Assembly (NCBI GenBank): GCA_037389465.1
Contig: JAZARR010000059.1
Span: forward strand, 7,587,001-7,651,000
DNA length: 64,000 nt
Reading direction: 5' to 3'
Origin: Baylisascaris procyonis
Taxonomy: Eukaryota; Nematoda; Chromadorea; Rhabditida; Ascarididae
The number at the start of each line of letters is the position of its first letter. Position 1 is the stretch's first letter. A model generated the notes under the pieces. The model saw nothing but the letters and a program-made list of their open reading frames with translations. It was not told where the DNA came from and ran no database searches. The position numbers were made by a program, and so were the translations under genes. Shown one piece after another: positions 36,401-46,452 of this stretch.

Positions 36401-39400
36401 GAAGATAGCACATGAGTGTTCAAGTTTTCTTACTTTATTCACAATTCAATTCTTTTCTAAAATTATACGTCAATGCATTTTCACCTCAAGAGTACCGCGA
36501 AGATATCAATACAACACTGTAATAAAGAAGCGCTCCTTCTCTACTCAACAACTGTGGAACTCCTCCTAAAAAATAAACGACACCCACGCTGCATACCAAA
36601 TAAGTCTGCGCTCCTCCCTCCCTCACTGCCACAATTTGAAACCGCTGCATCTACCGAAACGATTCGCAGGTATCGGTGTATCATATAACGCGCTCCTCTC
36701 TTCATGCCTATCTTCTCTCAGCAGTAGTCATTATCTGAATCCACTCCGTAAGCGCTTGTGATGGAGTTTTCTCAAATAGGCGAAGCATTGTGCCTTGTCC
36801 GTTGAAGCTGACTTGGTCTTCTCTTTCATCCAAGGAATTACGTAGGATTATGATCCATATTATAAGCTATTCACTGACATGACGATTGCCACTCTCCAGG
36901 TATGCCGCTATAGCTCATGTAAAAAAAGCTGCATCCACCAATAACAGAATTTCTTACTATCCAAAAAGAAACGCTTTTGGGCGACGGCGCATGATGGATT
37001 GTGTTCGAAATGAACTGATCTTGCAAATGGACTTCCATGCCACTTTTTTTTGCAGCCGCAACAAGTGTATCGCTAGTTGACAATTTTTTATAGCTGATGG
37101 GCTGGAGAAAAATTTGCAACATCAGATACCAACTAGAAATTAAAAGCCAGTCGCGAAAGAAAGAGAACTGCAGATGTCTCAAACGAATTTTTAAGGACTG
37201 AGTACTTGGGAGCATGCCAACTTTCAAAATTAGCCGCTCTTAGTATGTTGTCGACTATTGCGATTTAGTCGGACTCCTGACGCTTCTCTCCCCACGAGAG
37301 ATTTCTAGGTACTTTCGGAAGAAAGAATGAAAATAGGTTTTTAAAGCATAGGATATGTTCAAGTTTTACCAGTTCTTGCCTCCGCAGCCTTCTTTTTTGT
37401 TTTGCTGATAGCTACAGCAACCACTTCCACTAAAGACAAATATAGAAGTCGATAAGCTTCGCACAATACCGACGTTGCTTCACATGGAATGTGGCAGCTA
37501 ATGGAGAAGGAAAATGAATCGCTGAATCCTCGTTATAGCATTCTATATAATTGTGATACCCGACACTCGAAAATGAATGTTTTTATCCTTTTCGAATATA
37601 TACCTAGTATGAACAACTAGAGAAGCCGTCACTAAATAATTGATGGCTATTTAGAAAGTTGCAAAATTGAAAGTTATAAAATGCACCTGTGGTATAAGAA
37701 ATTCATTGTGGTGATCAAGCGGCATCACCACGTGAATCTTCTTGCCCGTGAAAAATTCGACAGAAATTGGCGCATGAAGACTATGTCTCTGAAAGAATTT
37801 TCGATAAATTTCAAAAGTTCCTTATAGAGCAACAATTGCTTAATGAAATAACACCATGTATGATTCTATTCAATCATTTTCGTAACGAAAAGGTTGATCA
37901 TCTGAGCAAAATCTGGGGTTTAATGAGCAAAACACTTTTGTAACTTAAAAAAAAGACACTGAACAGGGAACATACGAAACGATAATAAACTGTATCCAAA
38001 TATCGATGACATTCATTAAGACAACATCAGCAGTTCGTCCAACAACAATTTTCTGTTGCTCGATGTTGCTGCGATATCTTCGGTGAAAAAGTTGGGCCAA
38101 ATCAAAAAGAACAGTACTCAAGTAAGGCAACGGACGTGGGCTTGCTTCGGAAGTGATGTTGCAAACACTGAACAGGGTGCACCTTGATGTGTCATGCATT
38201 CTACATATCCAAACTCTCGTCTATCGATTTCTGTTTGTTTATGCACCCGAAAACGTTTTTAAAAGGTTAAAGTCTAGAAAGGCAATTCTATTAAAACAAT
38301 CGTTCTTCGAATTATAGACAGTAGGACACTAGGTTTCCCTAGCAACAGAAAATGATTACTTCAATGCAGAATTTCGTATAAAACTACTTTGACAGCGTGA
38401 AATATTTGCAGATTCTTATATTGCTAAAATAACCCTAATGATGGCGATTTATAAATGATATGATCATAAAGGTGCCGAAGTACATTTATAACAATACATC
38501 AGCAAACCTTCACATAGGATTTGAGTTTTGAATAAGTGAACTGCGTCAACGCGATGATCGATAGGAAGTTTTCATAACTGAAAAGAAATGGAGGCTAGGT
38601 TAAGTCGCACAACAGATTTCTCCAACTAGAAAGTAGTCTCCGCATTGTTGACGAATCTAAAGCTGAGTAATAAACAATATAAAGAAAGCAGTTTGGCGGC
38701 TTGGAAAACTCAGAAATCTGAAAAGCAGCAGAATAATCGCCTTAACTTTCATACTTTCAAGTACGATGTTATATTTAGAAAAAGACGGCTTTCAGTCATC
38801 AGAAATCAGGATCAGCAAGGCCACCCATCAAAAGCAAAAATGAAGTTCAGGCCATCAAGCAGCTTGAAAAATTCGCAATTTCCGAATCACTATAGCGTAT
38901 GAATATTCTCTTATTGCACCTTACAATGAGGCAGCAACAACTACAAATAGGTCGCCTCCCTTTCGGAAAGAGTGGAACTATTCCAGAATTTAGTGACCCC
39001 CACAGACTTTCTTTTTTTAGAACTCATGAACAGAATTTTGTGGGAAAAAATAGCAAAAAGATGAAGGATTTTATTATATGGAAAATACGAGGGCAGGTTC
39101 ACTTCAAAACTTTAATTCCCATCAAAAAATTTGCTTTCAAAAATGAACTAAAGTCAAATCAGGGAACTTCAATCCAAATTGGCAAAATTATAGCCAGAAA
39201 TAAAAAGCCACAAACATTTCCCAAACCGTAGCAAGGTTTTGTTTAAAAAACAATAAGGGTGCAAGATGCAGCAGTTATGATGACTGTTACTTCCCGATAA
39301 GCTAATGGCTTCAACGGAAGAGATACAGTTCATATTTTACAAACAGAGTTTGACAAATGAGACTGGCACATCGCATGAGCGAAGTTTCGTGTAAAGTCTT

Positions 39401-40379
39401 GTAAATTTGTTCCCCTCTTCTTACCTTGGCACTTGCAATTTGCAGATGATTTGTGGCATGAAAATAAGCGGCAAGAGAACTGCAAACACCTTGAGAATGT
39501 AACAGGATGTGCTAGAGACACTAGCAACACATAATAAAGCACAAACCCGGAAAAGTAACATACCTCTGCGTGGCAACAACTGCTTTCTCTACAGCTGGCA
39601 TAAGCTTGCGTTCGTAACCCCAACGCGTTAACTGCTCAGCATAATTGGCGGGGTAGAGATCTTTTCCATCTTCTGAATAAATGGAAAATTAAACATTAAT
39701 TGACCAAATGATGCCTACATTACGTTTAGACTAAGGGAGGTGAATATGTGTATTAGCACAAGTACTTTTTATTCAACAGCTCTCATGGATAATCTGCAAA
39801 ACCCGAAGCTCGAAACCGAATTTAAAAGTCGCATGCGAACAAGCGTGGAACGGAAATACAATGCCCACTTCCTAATATGTTGCACTGGCGAAATACACCC
39901 CTTACATATGACTACAATCTTTGTAACTTTGAATTCGTTTATGCGAATAAGTCCAAATCACTATGGTAGTAGATTACTGGGTTAGGTCCGCAGATCTAGA
40001 GATCGCAATTCAAAAACAAGACATCCATGTATTTTGATAGACGAGTGCACTGAGAACCATCATAATCGAACTCGAGAGATCTCACAATTAACGTATGAAA
40101 GCGACCACACATCCCAGAAGAAAAGGCTAGATGGTAGTGAAAATTTTGGGCGATTCGTCAGTTCCGCAGTGCCATGAGTTAGGTGGATAAAAGCGCATGA
40201 GGTATCTAAGAGGAAACACTGCAAACACATAATAACATTTTGACACGAACGTCCAAGGTATTCAAAGATTTACCTCCATAGACGACGCCTATCGCTGACT
40301 GCAGCAAATGATCCTTAGTTACCTTAAATTCGTTCATTTCAAACTTATAAACCACAAATAAAGCAAAAACTGAAGAGGA

Positions 40380-40470
<91 letters not shown>

Positions 40471-42650
40471 AACAAAAATTATCTGAAAAGGGATGGTCTA
40501 ACTGGCGGGTCCTCAAGGCTCCTTTACCCCTGGATCACTGAAAGAAGCCCGTCTTTAGAGAGTTACACGCTTTAATTTGGATTTCTATGTGCAAAAAATA
40601 CAGCTTGAAGCTTCTAATCAATGAGTCTCAGATGTTGCTTAAAATAGGGAGCTGCGATTGGTCAGAAAAGGCCACAAACTTTGCCGCAATGTAAGCTTGG
40701 GGAGAGATGGTACATACATTTACGACGGAAGTCTTCATTCAATAATATTACGATATAAAAGAATGAGTCTTTTGAATTCCACGCACTTCCAAAAATCGTG
40801 TATAGAAATACATGAAAAATAAAGCGGTGACCTTACTTCATTCACACTGCAGTTTATGTAAGATTATATATTCAAGAACGTTTCCAACAACAAAAGCAAT
40901 TTTTTGGGAACATTTAGGAACTGTTGAACGTTCGGAAGAAGTGAGGCTGTATACTTCGGCCGAATCTGCGAACAATGTGTTAACTACTAGAGGTGAATTC
41001 GTTTTCAATATCAGCACATACCTCAGGATCGTCGTAATAAACACCAACGGTGATGGCATCGGATGGCATCAGTTTAACTAGTTCCTTGAATAGATTCCCT
41101 GCATGCTTATAGGCGCCGATATGATGCTTGTAAAAGATCGTCATCGGCCTACTCACAATGGGAGGTTTGTCTGTCAAAACGATCTGCAAGTGATCAAACT
41201 CCTGATCGTTGCCTTAAAAAAACTTAAAGGATGGATTCAAGTTGGAATGCTATGCATGTACATATCAGTAGCCTACGAACGCCAAGGAAAGAGGGGGGGG
41301 GGAACGGAGCAAACAGGGAACGTTTTTTTCGCAATCAAGGCGGCAGAAAAATTCCGCACACATAAATAACAAACAAATGTGGCAATAAATCAATTCTTCC
41401 GCAGCCTTTGCGAGTAGCAATACTGTTAAATTGGCGATGCTAGAGAAGCCAGTTGACGGCAAGAATGTGTTTATTGAATTTCATCAAACTTGAGGTTTTT
41501 AACCTCAGAACTACTTCGCACGACTAAACCGGAGAACACTTTTAGCACAGCTTCTTACTCGTCCCCACCCACTCCGTTGAATACCACTATCACATACAGA
41601 ACTTATCAAGTTAAGCTATGTTTTGTTGCAGCCAGTATAACAATATAAGTTCGTATTGTCAGCGAATGTTTCGTTTTGGATTGTATAGGTTTCTTTCTGT
41701 TACAGTCGAAATTCGGTTTTTTTGAATGCTTTTGGTCGATAAGCGACCTACTTTTTGACATTACTTCGACCCCAAATGAGTGCTTTCTGCTGGTTACCGA
41801 CCGTCATTTTCCCATCAGCACAGGATTTCTTATTGAAGCGTGGAAAGACAAAAGAATTGGCTACGTCCCAGATTCCTTCACCGCAGCACTGCAGCATCGG
41901 AATGATAAAGGATTGGGCGTTGGCCTAGTTTCTGCTCTGCGAAGCTACGATTAGCATAAACTACACTCTGTTGAGACGCATTCTGAAAATGTGATGCTAA
42001 GATGAGTAGGGAGGGGAGGAAGGGGAGAAGCAGTTGAACGACAGATGAGTAAATATTCACAAAAGAGCATGCTTGAAATTAGGTCACGTCATGTGAGTTA
42101 ATTTGTTTCAAATCAGCTCAGTTAATGTAAGATGTTTGCTGGCGGTGATGTACTCCCCTCATTCGAATGCATATATTTTGAAAAGTGAAGTGTTTTTCAA
42201 ATTCATAACATCTGTTTGCTTCATTTATACCATAACTATATATTTGCCGTCTCGGTCATGACAGTTTGCGATGCGCTAGGTATTTTTCCGGAAACGTGCC
42301 AGTGTTTTCAAGAAAATGTGGGACAGATTTTGTTCTACTTTAAGAAGTTTATATGAAGAAAGGTTTCTTAAAGATCGACGGGTTTACCGTCGCCATAGTT
42401 TTCGGCCTGGAGCTGCTCTAAGGTTACCTTCTGAAGATTACACTATCACTCTCCGGGGTTCTCAAATTACCAGCTCTCCTCGTTTTTCAGACTTTTGCAG
42501 CGCCTATGGTACCAACATGGAAACTGAGTGAAAGGTGCAGTGGAAGCAACGAACCTCGACGTCATCAAAGAGACCTGATCGGTACATCTTGTAAATTAAT
42601 ACGATCAGTATAAGCACGAGAAAGAAGAACGCTAGAGTAAATTCGACCAT
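33302..42650 (-). CDS. TEX264: TEX264 homologue (ER-phagy receptor family)
   Basis: Gene-level entry; exons on the minus strand: 42650-42555, 41183-41022, 40322-40274, 39672-39564, 38167-37976, 36141-36048 (3' end uncertain) and 33463-33302. Phases agree at every junction (0, 0, 1, 2, 2, then 0), giving about 287 residues against 313 in human. Residues 1-32 form a single N-terminal membrane anchor. Residues ~40-220 match the GyrI-like domain: [72 protein letters not shown], then [16 protein letters not shown]. The tail is acidic and Ser-rich. In mammals TEX264 sits in the ER membrane and binds LC3/GABARAP through a cytosolic LIR during ER-phagy. I see no clear WxxL-type LIR in the tail (RWDSDVES is the nearest), so that function is inferred only from homology. 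The first five exons are secure; the last two are less so. Confidence 0.8.
33303..33332 (+). repeat. 30-bp direct repeat, copy B (inside last exon)
   Basis: Partner of 33076-33105. It covers the stop codon and last codons of the TEX264-like tail. Confidence 0.95.
33464..36047. other. Intron or exon-uncertain interval, coding-like patch 33.96-34.4 kb
   Basis: Between the sixth and last proposed exons of the TEX264-like gene. A CG-richer patch at 33960-34401 is open on both strands. The minus frame (34181-33915) has [20 protein letters not shown], a convincing membrane-like segment. The plus frame (34054-34401) gives 115 polar residues. Neither has clear splice borders or a family match. A further 138-codon plus frame at 34637-35053 has no motif. 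Confidence 0.3.
36048..36141 (-). CDS. TEX264: TEX264-like gene, exon 6 (end of GyrI-like domain)
   Basis: After GCTTAG in phase 2 the frame reads [19 protein letters not shown]. This aligns with human FMCPLARQGDFYVPEMKE at the end of the domain. The donor is uncertain: TTT|GTGTAT in phase 0 is used here, while A|GTGCCA (phase 1) or read-through to a stop at 36018 are alternatives. Confidence 0.5.
37976..38167 (-). CDS. TEX264: TEX264-like gene, exon 5
   Basis: Acceptor CTGTTCAG and donor GTATGT, phase 2 at both ends. [20 protein letters not shown] aligns with human FPYTTILSIWLATRRVHPAL. The downstream [17 protein letters not shown] takes the place of LEIYQEDQIHFMCP. About eleven extra residues before LPY are an insertion relative to human. 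Confidence 0.65.
39564..39672 (-). CDS. TEX264: TEX264-like gene, exon 4
   Basis: Acceptor TTATTCAG, donor AG|GTATGT, phases 1 in and 2 out. [20 protein letters not shown], then [16 protein letters not shown], aligns with human SPSPELIDLYQKFGFKVFSF and the region after it. Confidence 0.75.
40274..40322 (-). CDS. TEX264: TEX264-like gene, exon 3 (49 bp)
   Basis: [16 protein letters not shown] takes the place of human VPPDKCRCAVGSILSEG with nearly the same spacing. The acceptor is the unusual ATTTAAG, chosen because it alone keeps both phase 0 and the human spacing. The donor is GAG|GTAAAT in phase 1. The (TA)n tract begins about 60 bases upstream of the acceptor. Confidence 0.65.
40383..40468. 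repeat. (TA)43 microsatellite in TEX264-like intron 2
   Basis: Uninterrupted TA dinucleotides over about 86 bases, starting about 60 bases upstream (in the gene's orientation) of the exon 3 acceptor. Likely length-variable and prone to assembly error. Confidence 0.97.
41022..41183 (-). CDS. TEX264: TEX264-like gene, exon 2
   Basis: Acceptor CTTGCAG, donor GAG|GTATGT, phase 0 at both ends, 54 codons. [20 protein letters not shown], then AGNLFKEL, then [12 protein letters not shown], matches human SPPIRNVTVAYKFHMGLYG through RSIAVYYDNP. This is the best-conserved block and the main basis of the assignment. Confidence 0.85.
42316..42531 (+). CDS. Coding-like open frame, unknown
   Basis: ATG frame of 71 residues ([17 protein letters not shown] at the start), Arg/Ser-rich, with codon use similar to real exons. 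It lies antisense within intron 1 of the TEX264-like gene, 24 bases from its first exon. No signal peptide, motif or secure splice site. Confidence 0.2.
   Translation: MWDRFCSTLRSLYEERFLKDRRVYRRHSFRPGAALRLPSEDYTITLRGSQITSSPRFSDFCSAYGTNMETE
42555..42650 (-). CDS. TEX264: TEX264-like gene, exon 1 (membrane anchor)
   Basis: [20 protein letters not shown], then [12 protein letters not shown]: a signal-anchor helix followed by the GLxxxVE motif of TEX264 (human GLLAGVEV). The ATG chosen is the first directly before the anchor; the frame stays open upstream. The donor is a weak GAG|GTTCGT in phase 0, supported by the seamless join to exon 2. Confidence 0.8.
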
Positions 42651-43673
42651 TGCGCGTATGCAACCGAAATTTGAATGCCGGTGTCGTGACAGATATTCCT
42701 GAAAAGGCAACGCTTCTCTAAGACTCAATGTGTCTAAGGAGGCTTCTGGAGGCGTCAACGAACGCTCACAGGCTAAATTAATGTTAACGATCTATGATGC
42801 GATGGGTACGACCAGGTGAGGGAACGCGAGGGAAGGGCCATGAATAGCCAATGGATGCAGTCATGTGGACACAGATATAAGCCCTTCGATTTCCCAGGTG
42901 GCAATGATTTTTGACGATTCTGCACCATAAAACTCCTCGACACTCTCCGTAAACGGCTGCGGTCTTTAGCAGTGCCGCGAGAAAAACAGCTGCCAGTGTT
43001 GCAGTCAAAAAAACCTTTGGTGCACTATTCTGTTGCGCTAAGATTCAAATATTTTAAAGTTTGAAGTGCGTTTGATAACGACGGTATTTTTGAAGGATGC
43101 GGCAGAGGTGACGACACAGACGCCTGTCAGGACATACAACGAAATATGAGCCAGCGGTGACAACACATCTGCGGCCTATTGCTGTTCACGTGAAAGATGC
43201 TTTGCACGTATTACATCTTCAATACTTCCACCACACTGCAATGCTTTTTATGCTACTTTGTTTCTCTTTCTCTTTTTTCTTGGGAGCGGGATTCAGACAT
43301 ATGATTGCGTTCCCTGCTTATGGTCACAGATGTTTGCTTCTTCGCATATCCGTTTTGTGCAACGTTTGTTCCAAGCTCTGTTTATTGTAAAATAAATGTG
43401 TTTTGCTTGCCAGTTCCTTTCGTTTCCTATTCTTTACATACTGCGGAGCACGCTTTGCTACTTTTGTGCTTGAAGTGATCGAATCCAGCAGGAGGGTTCG
43501 GAAAAACCTCAAAACATCACCAGGTTTTATGGGTGGGTGTCTTCGAGTGTAAGCGTGCAGGAAACGACGTGTTCAAGAATCTTTGAACTTCCAACCTCGC
43601 TATCGGCTTAGTGTGTTCACATCCTCAGCGCACCCAGGTCGTCTAGAAATTTTGCGATGCGGCGTTCCCTAAC

Positions 43674-43829
43674 ATGAATATACCTGTGTTAGATTCACTG
43701 CTGACATGTGTTAAACTCCACGACGTTCAGGCGGACAACGAAGAAAAATTACGATCTCTCACGAAACTTCTCTCTCCAGATGAGCTTCTAGAACTCGTTA
43801 TTGTAGTGTTCATTATCAGCTGTGCTTAG
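43674..43829 (+). CDS. Short coding-like frame, unknown
   Basis: ATG frame of 51 residues, MNIPVLDSLLTCVKLHDVQA, then EEKLRSLTKLLSPDELLELV and a short hydrophobic end. It is rich in amphipathic Leu/Lys/Glu pattern typical of real helices. The frame is open upstream to a CTAG acceptor-like site at 43646, so it may be a last or internal exon rather than a free-standing smORF. No family recognised. Confidence 0.25.
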   Translation: MNIPVLDSLLTCVKLHDVQADNEEKLRSLTKLLSPDELLELVIVVFIISCA

Positions 43830-44427
43830 GCCATGAGACGTTTTCGTCGTCTGCTTGAGCCGCACCTTTATATTCCCAGTGTGTTGCGTAAGCGAGGTTC
43901 TTTGAGAATCAACGAAGTAGCACCTAGGGTTCAGACTCAAATTTCTGTAGCCTTGTGACGGAATTCCGATACTCCCAAAGTTTGTTAATAGGTCACTTCT
44001 TTTTATTTCCAGTCGAATGTTACGCAGTTGTATCGATGCCTACAATGGATCCAACAACGACATTTTCATGTTGTTAAACTTCAGTGGAATCTGTTGGCGG
44101 TTTGGATGCCCTGAAGGCGTAGATACAGCGAGCCCTTCTCCCTCTTCGGCAAGGTCTCGAAATCTTTAAAAATGTCGCTTTTGCCATCCCCATCCATCAC
44201 TGATGCTTGGCGATGGTCTGAACACCTTTGGGATTGCTCGGTTTCGGTCACCTTGACGACTCGGTAAATCCGAGCAAAATATTGCCCAACACAGCCATCC
44301 AGAAACTACAGCATAATGGACCGCACAACTAACGCTGTTCTTTGGGTGATTTATCGCGCCCTAATTAATATATTGTCGGGTCGGGGTGCTACAATAACAG
44401 TTATAAACATCAACGCAGTCGAACGAT

Positions 44428-44538
44428 ATGAGAAGGGACCAAGCCGAAGCAATTGGGGATGGAACGACCATGAAGAAATCGGTTAGTTGTGTAGGTAACG
44501 GTTTGGAGGGCAGGATCAAGCTTAAGCTGAAGAGGACA
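44428..44538 (+). CDS. Possible exon before a consensus GTGAGT donor
   Basis: The frame MRRDQAEAIGDGTTMKKSVS, then NGLEGRIKLKLKRT, ends at ACAG|GTGAGT. A CGCAG acceptor-like site lies just upstream. It could be a 5' exon of an unrecognised plus-strand transcript. The link to the frame at 43674 or to CLPTM1L is unproven. Confidence 0.2.
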
Positions 44539-44736
44539 GGTGAGTTCCACGTAGATGAAACATTGTGTCAGCTTGTTCTAAGGAAAAATATAAAATTAAA
44601 AAATTCTTCGCTCGCACTGACATCTTGCTACCTTGTAAAATATGACCACTGCAGCCATCCCACTCTCTGTTCCCTGGTTGCTTCAACCTACGCATTACAT
44701 ACATTCGACAATACAAAATTACACTAGCGTACTTAC

Positions 44737-44930
44737 GTGGATCCATGAGGAATGATAAATGAGAGCCACTACTTGAAAAGTGACAAATGTGCAACGTCTC
44801 CGTTTGGCAAGTGTCCAAATAACGCCATTTTGGTACTTTTTGCATCAGAATATCACCAGGGCGGAAAATGTACCAACCTTTTCCAAAGTGTTCAACAACT
44901 TGTTCAAGCAAAGTGTCTAACATCACCACT
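44737..44930 (-). CDS. Possible minus-strand exon, unknown
   Basis: The open frame reads TLLEQVVEHFGKGWYIFRPG, then ILMQKVPKWRYLDTCQTE, and ends at a perfect GTAAGTA donor in phase 1. GTAG/AGAG acceptor-like sites precede it. Composition is protein-like, but I know no family. Plus-strand frames overlap it. Confidence 0.25.
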
Positions 44931-46320
44931 CTACCAGCAAAAACATGAGAACATCACCATGCCCATCAGATACCGACTCCATTTGATAGCTAAAACGTCC
45001 TGGTCTCAAGGACAAAATATGTCCTTCGGACAGCCTATTTTCCGCCTACGTAGCATGTTATCTCCTCATCGTTTCAGTTCACGCTGCATGAAAGGGTTTA
45101 GCAGATGCACGTTTAGTCCAGATCTAGTTTGAAATATCTGGCATTTTTCACCTTTGTTCTTCGATTGTGCATTAGTTATCTAAAACAGCGTTGCGATACC
45201 TTAATCACCGATAACGCATCGCGGTTTGAAACGGCTACACATTGCCACCTAGATGTATTAAAAGCACGTCGATTTGTTCAAAGTAAGGCATGCATAGCTT
45301 CGTTGGCGAATTCCGGAACCACTTTCCTAAATGCTAAACCCCACTTCGTTCGAACGGTTCCGGTATTCCGGCTGCTATCTTAGTGTTGCCTTAATTGCAC
45401 GACGAAGGTTCGTACTGGGACCGTTGGTCATAGCTTAGTGGTAACCAGGCAGACATCATAAGCAGCATGCAATGACTGAAGAATATAAAAATTGCAAGGG
45501 GAAGAAACGAATATTTTTCTTGTGTTTCTAAAGGCAGCGTAAACTGGTGATGTTTTAGTATTTTGCGAATGTCAAAGGTTGCAACATTTTTCCTCTCATG
45601 TTTATTGCAGCATCAGTTTTCTCTATTCACTTTGATTTATTAGCACAAATCGTATGCAAAGATGGACTGAGCACGCGCCTCATCGAATTCGTTAGTGGCT
45701 GGGATCCTCCCTTCGAGCGCTGCACACTCAAACCTGTCAGCCATCCTTGCATTTTTTCGAAACACTCCGTTTTATATATGATAAGGAAGGGAAGTTATAA
45801 ACAATTGACAGTGTTTTCGCTATATCCTCCGTTCTTTGTTTAGCGGTGTGAAAGTTTTGGTGTGACTGGAGATCACGTTTAGCAGCTCTCGACGCCAGAG
45901 AGTTTTTGCTGTTTTATATTGGTAGGTTTTTGTTTATTAGTAGTTAACAAACTCAGATATGCGAAATGCATCAGAAATTATCTCTCATAAACCGATTTTT
46001 TTGCGGACCACTTCGAAATTTCCAACTTTTATATGGTGCTACCAAAGATTTCCATCATTCCTGGTGCTTTTCGGTGTCGCTGCTCTATACCTGCGTTCTG
46101 CAGGTGCTGTTTGAGTGATTTCCAAAGGAACATAGAATGCTGGGAGGGTGGGTAGGAATGAGTAAGTGACCGTCACAGAATTGCCCGTTTTGGTAATAAT
46201 AATAATCTTTATTCGTACATAAAGAAACCATGGAATTAGACGCGAGGTATTCGCTCTTCTATGGTATGTAACCGTGCCCTGGCATTCTTAAGGGACACAT
46301 CGGTTTGTTGTTGGTCGGCG

Positions 46321-46452
46321 ATGTTTCACTTAAGCGTGACGAATGTGGCTGCGGCACTCTTCATTATATACGTGGCGCATTCACTGCATTCGATATATTC
46401 ACTATTCCACCCTCAACTTTGCAGTGATGACAACGACAGTGAGTGCCTCATT
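46321..46452 (+). CDS. CLPTM1L: CLPTM1L exon 1
   Basis: [20 protein letters not shown], then [20 protein letters not shown], aligns with human FTSLVVGVFVVYVVHT...PCSGDANC. The ATG at 46321 gives the human-like length before the membrane helix; an in-frame ATG at 46261 would add 20 residues. Donor GTAAGT, phase 0. Confidence 0.85.

Larger units (their letters stand above)
42651..46320. other. Divergent intergenic interval
   Basis: Lies between the start codons of the minus-strand TEX264-like gene and the plus-strand CLPTM1L-like gene, so it should hold both promoters. I see no firm TATA or initiator element. Small coding-like frames inside it are listed separately. Confidence 0.6.

Noticed and set aside
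40206..40475. Start of TEX264-like exon 3 at the upstream TTCAG
   Set aside because: That acceptor gives the wrong phase and adds residues not matched in human TEX264; the ATTTAAG site keeps phase and spacing.
45421..45495. tRNA-like A box (TAGCTTAGTGG)
   Set aside because: No matching B box (GGTTCRANYCC) or cloverleaf stems follow at the right distance.
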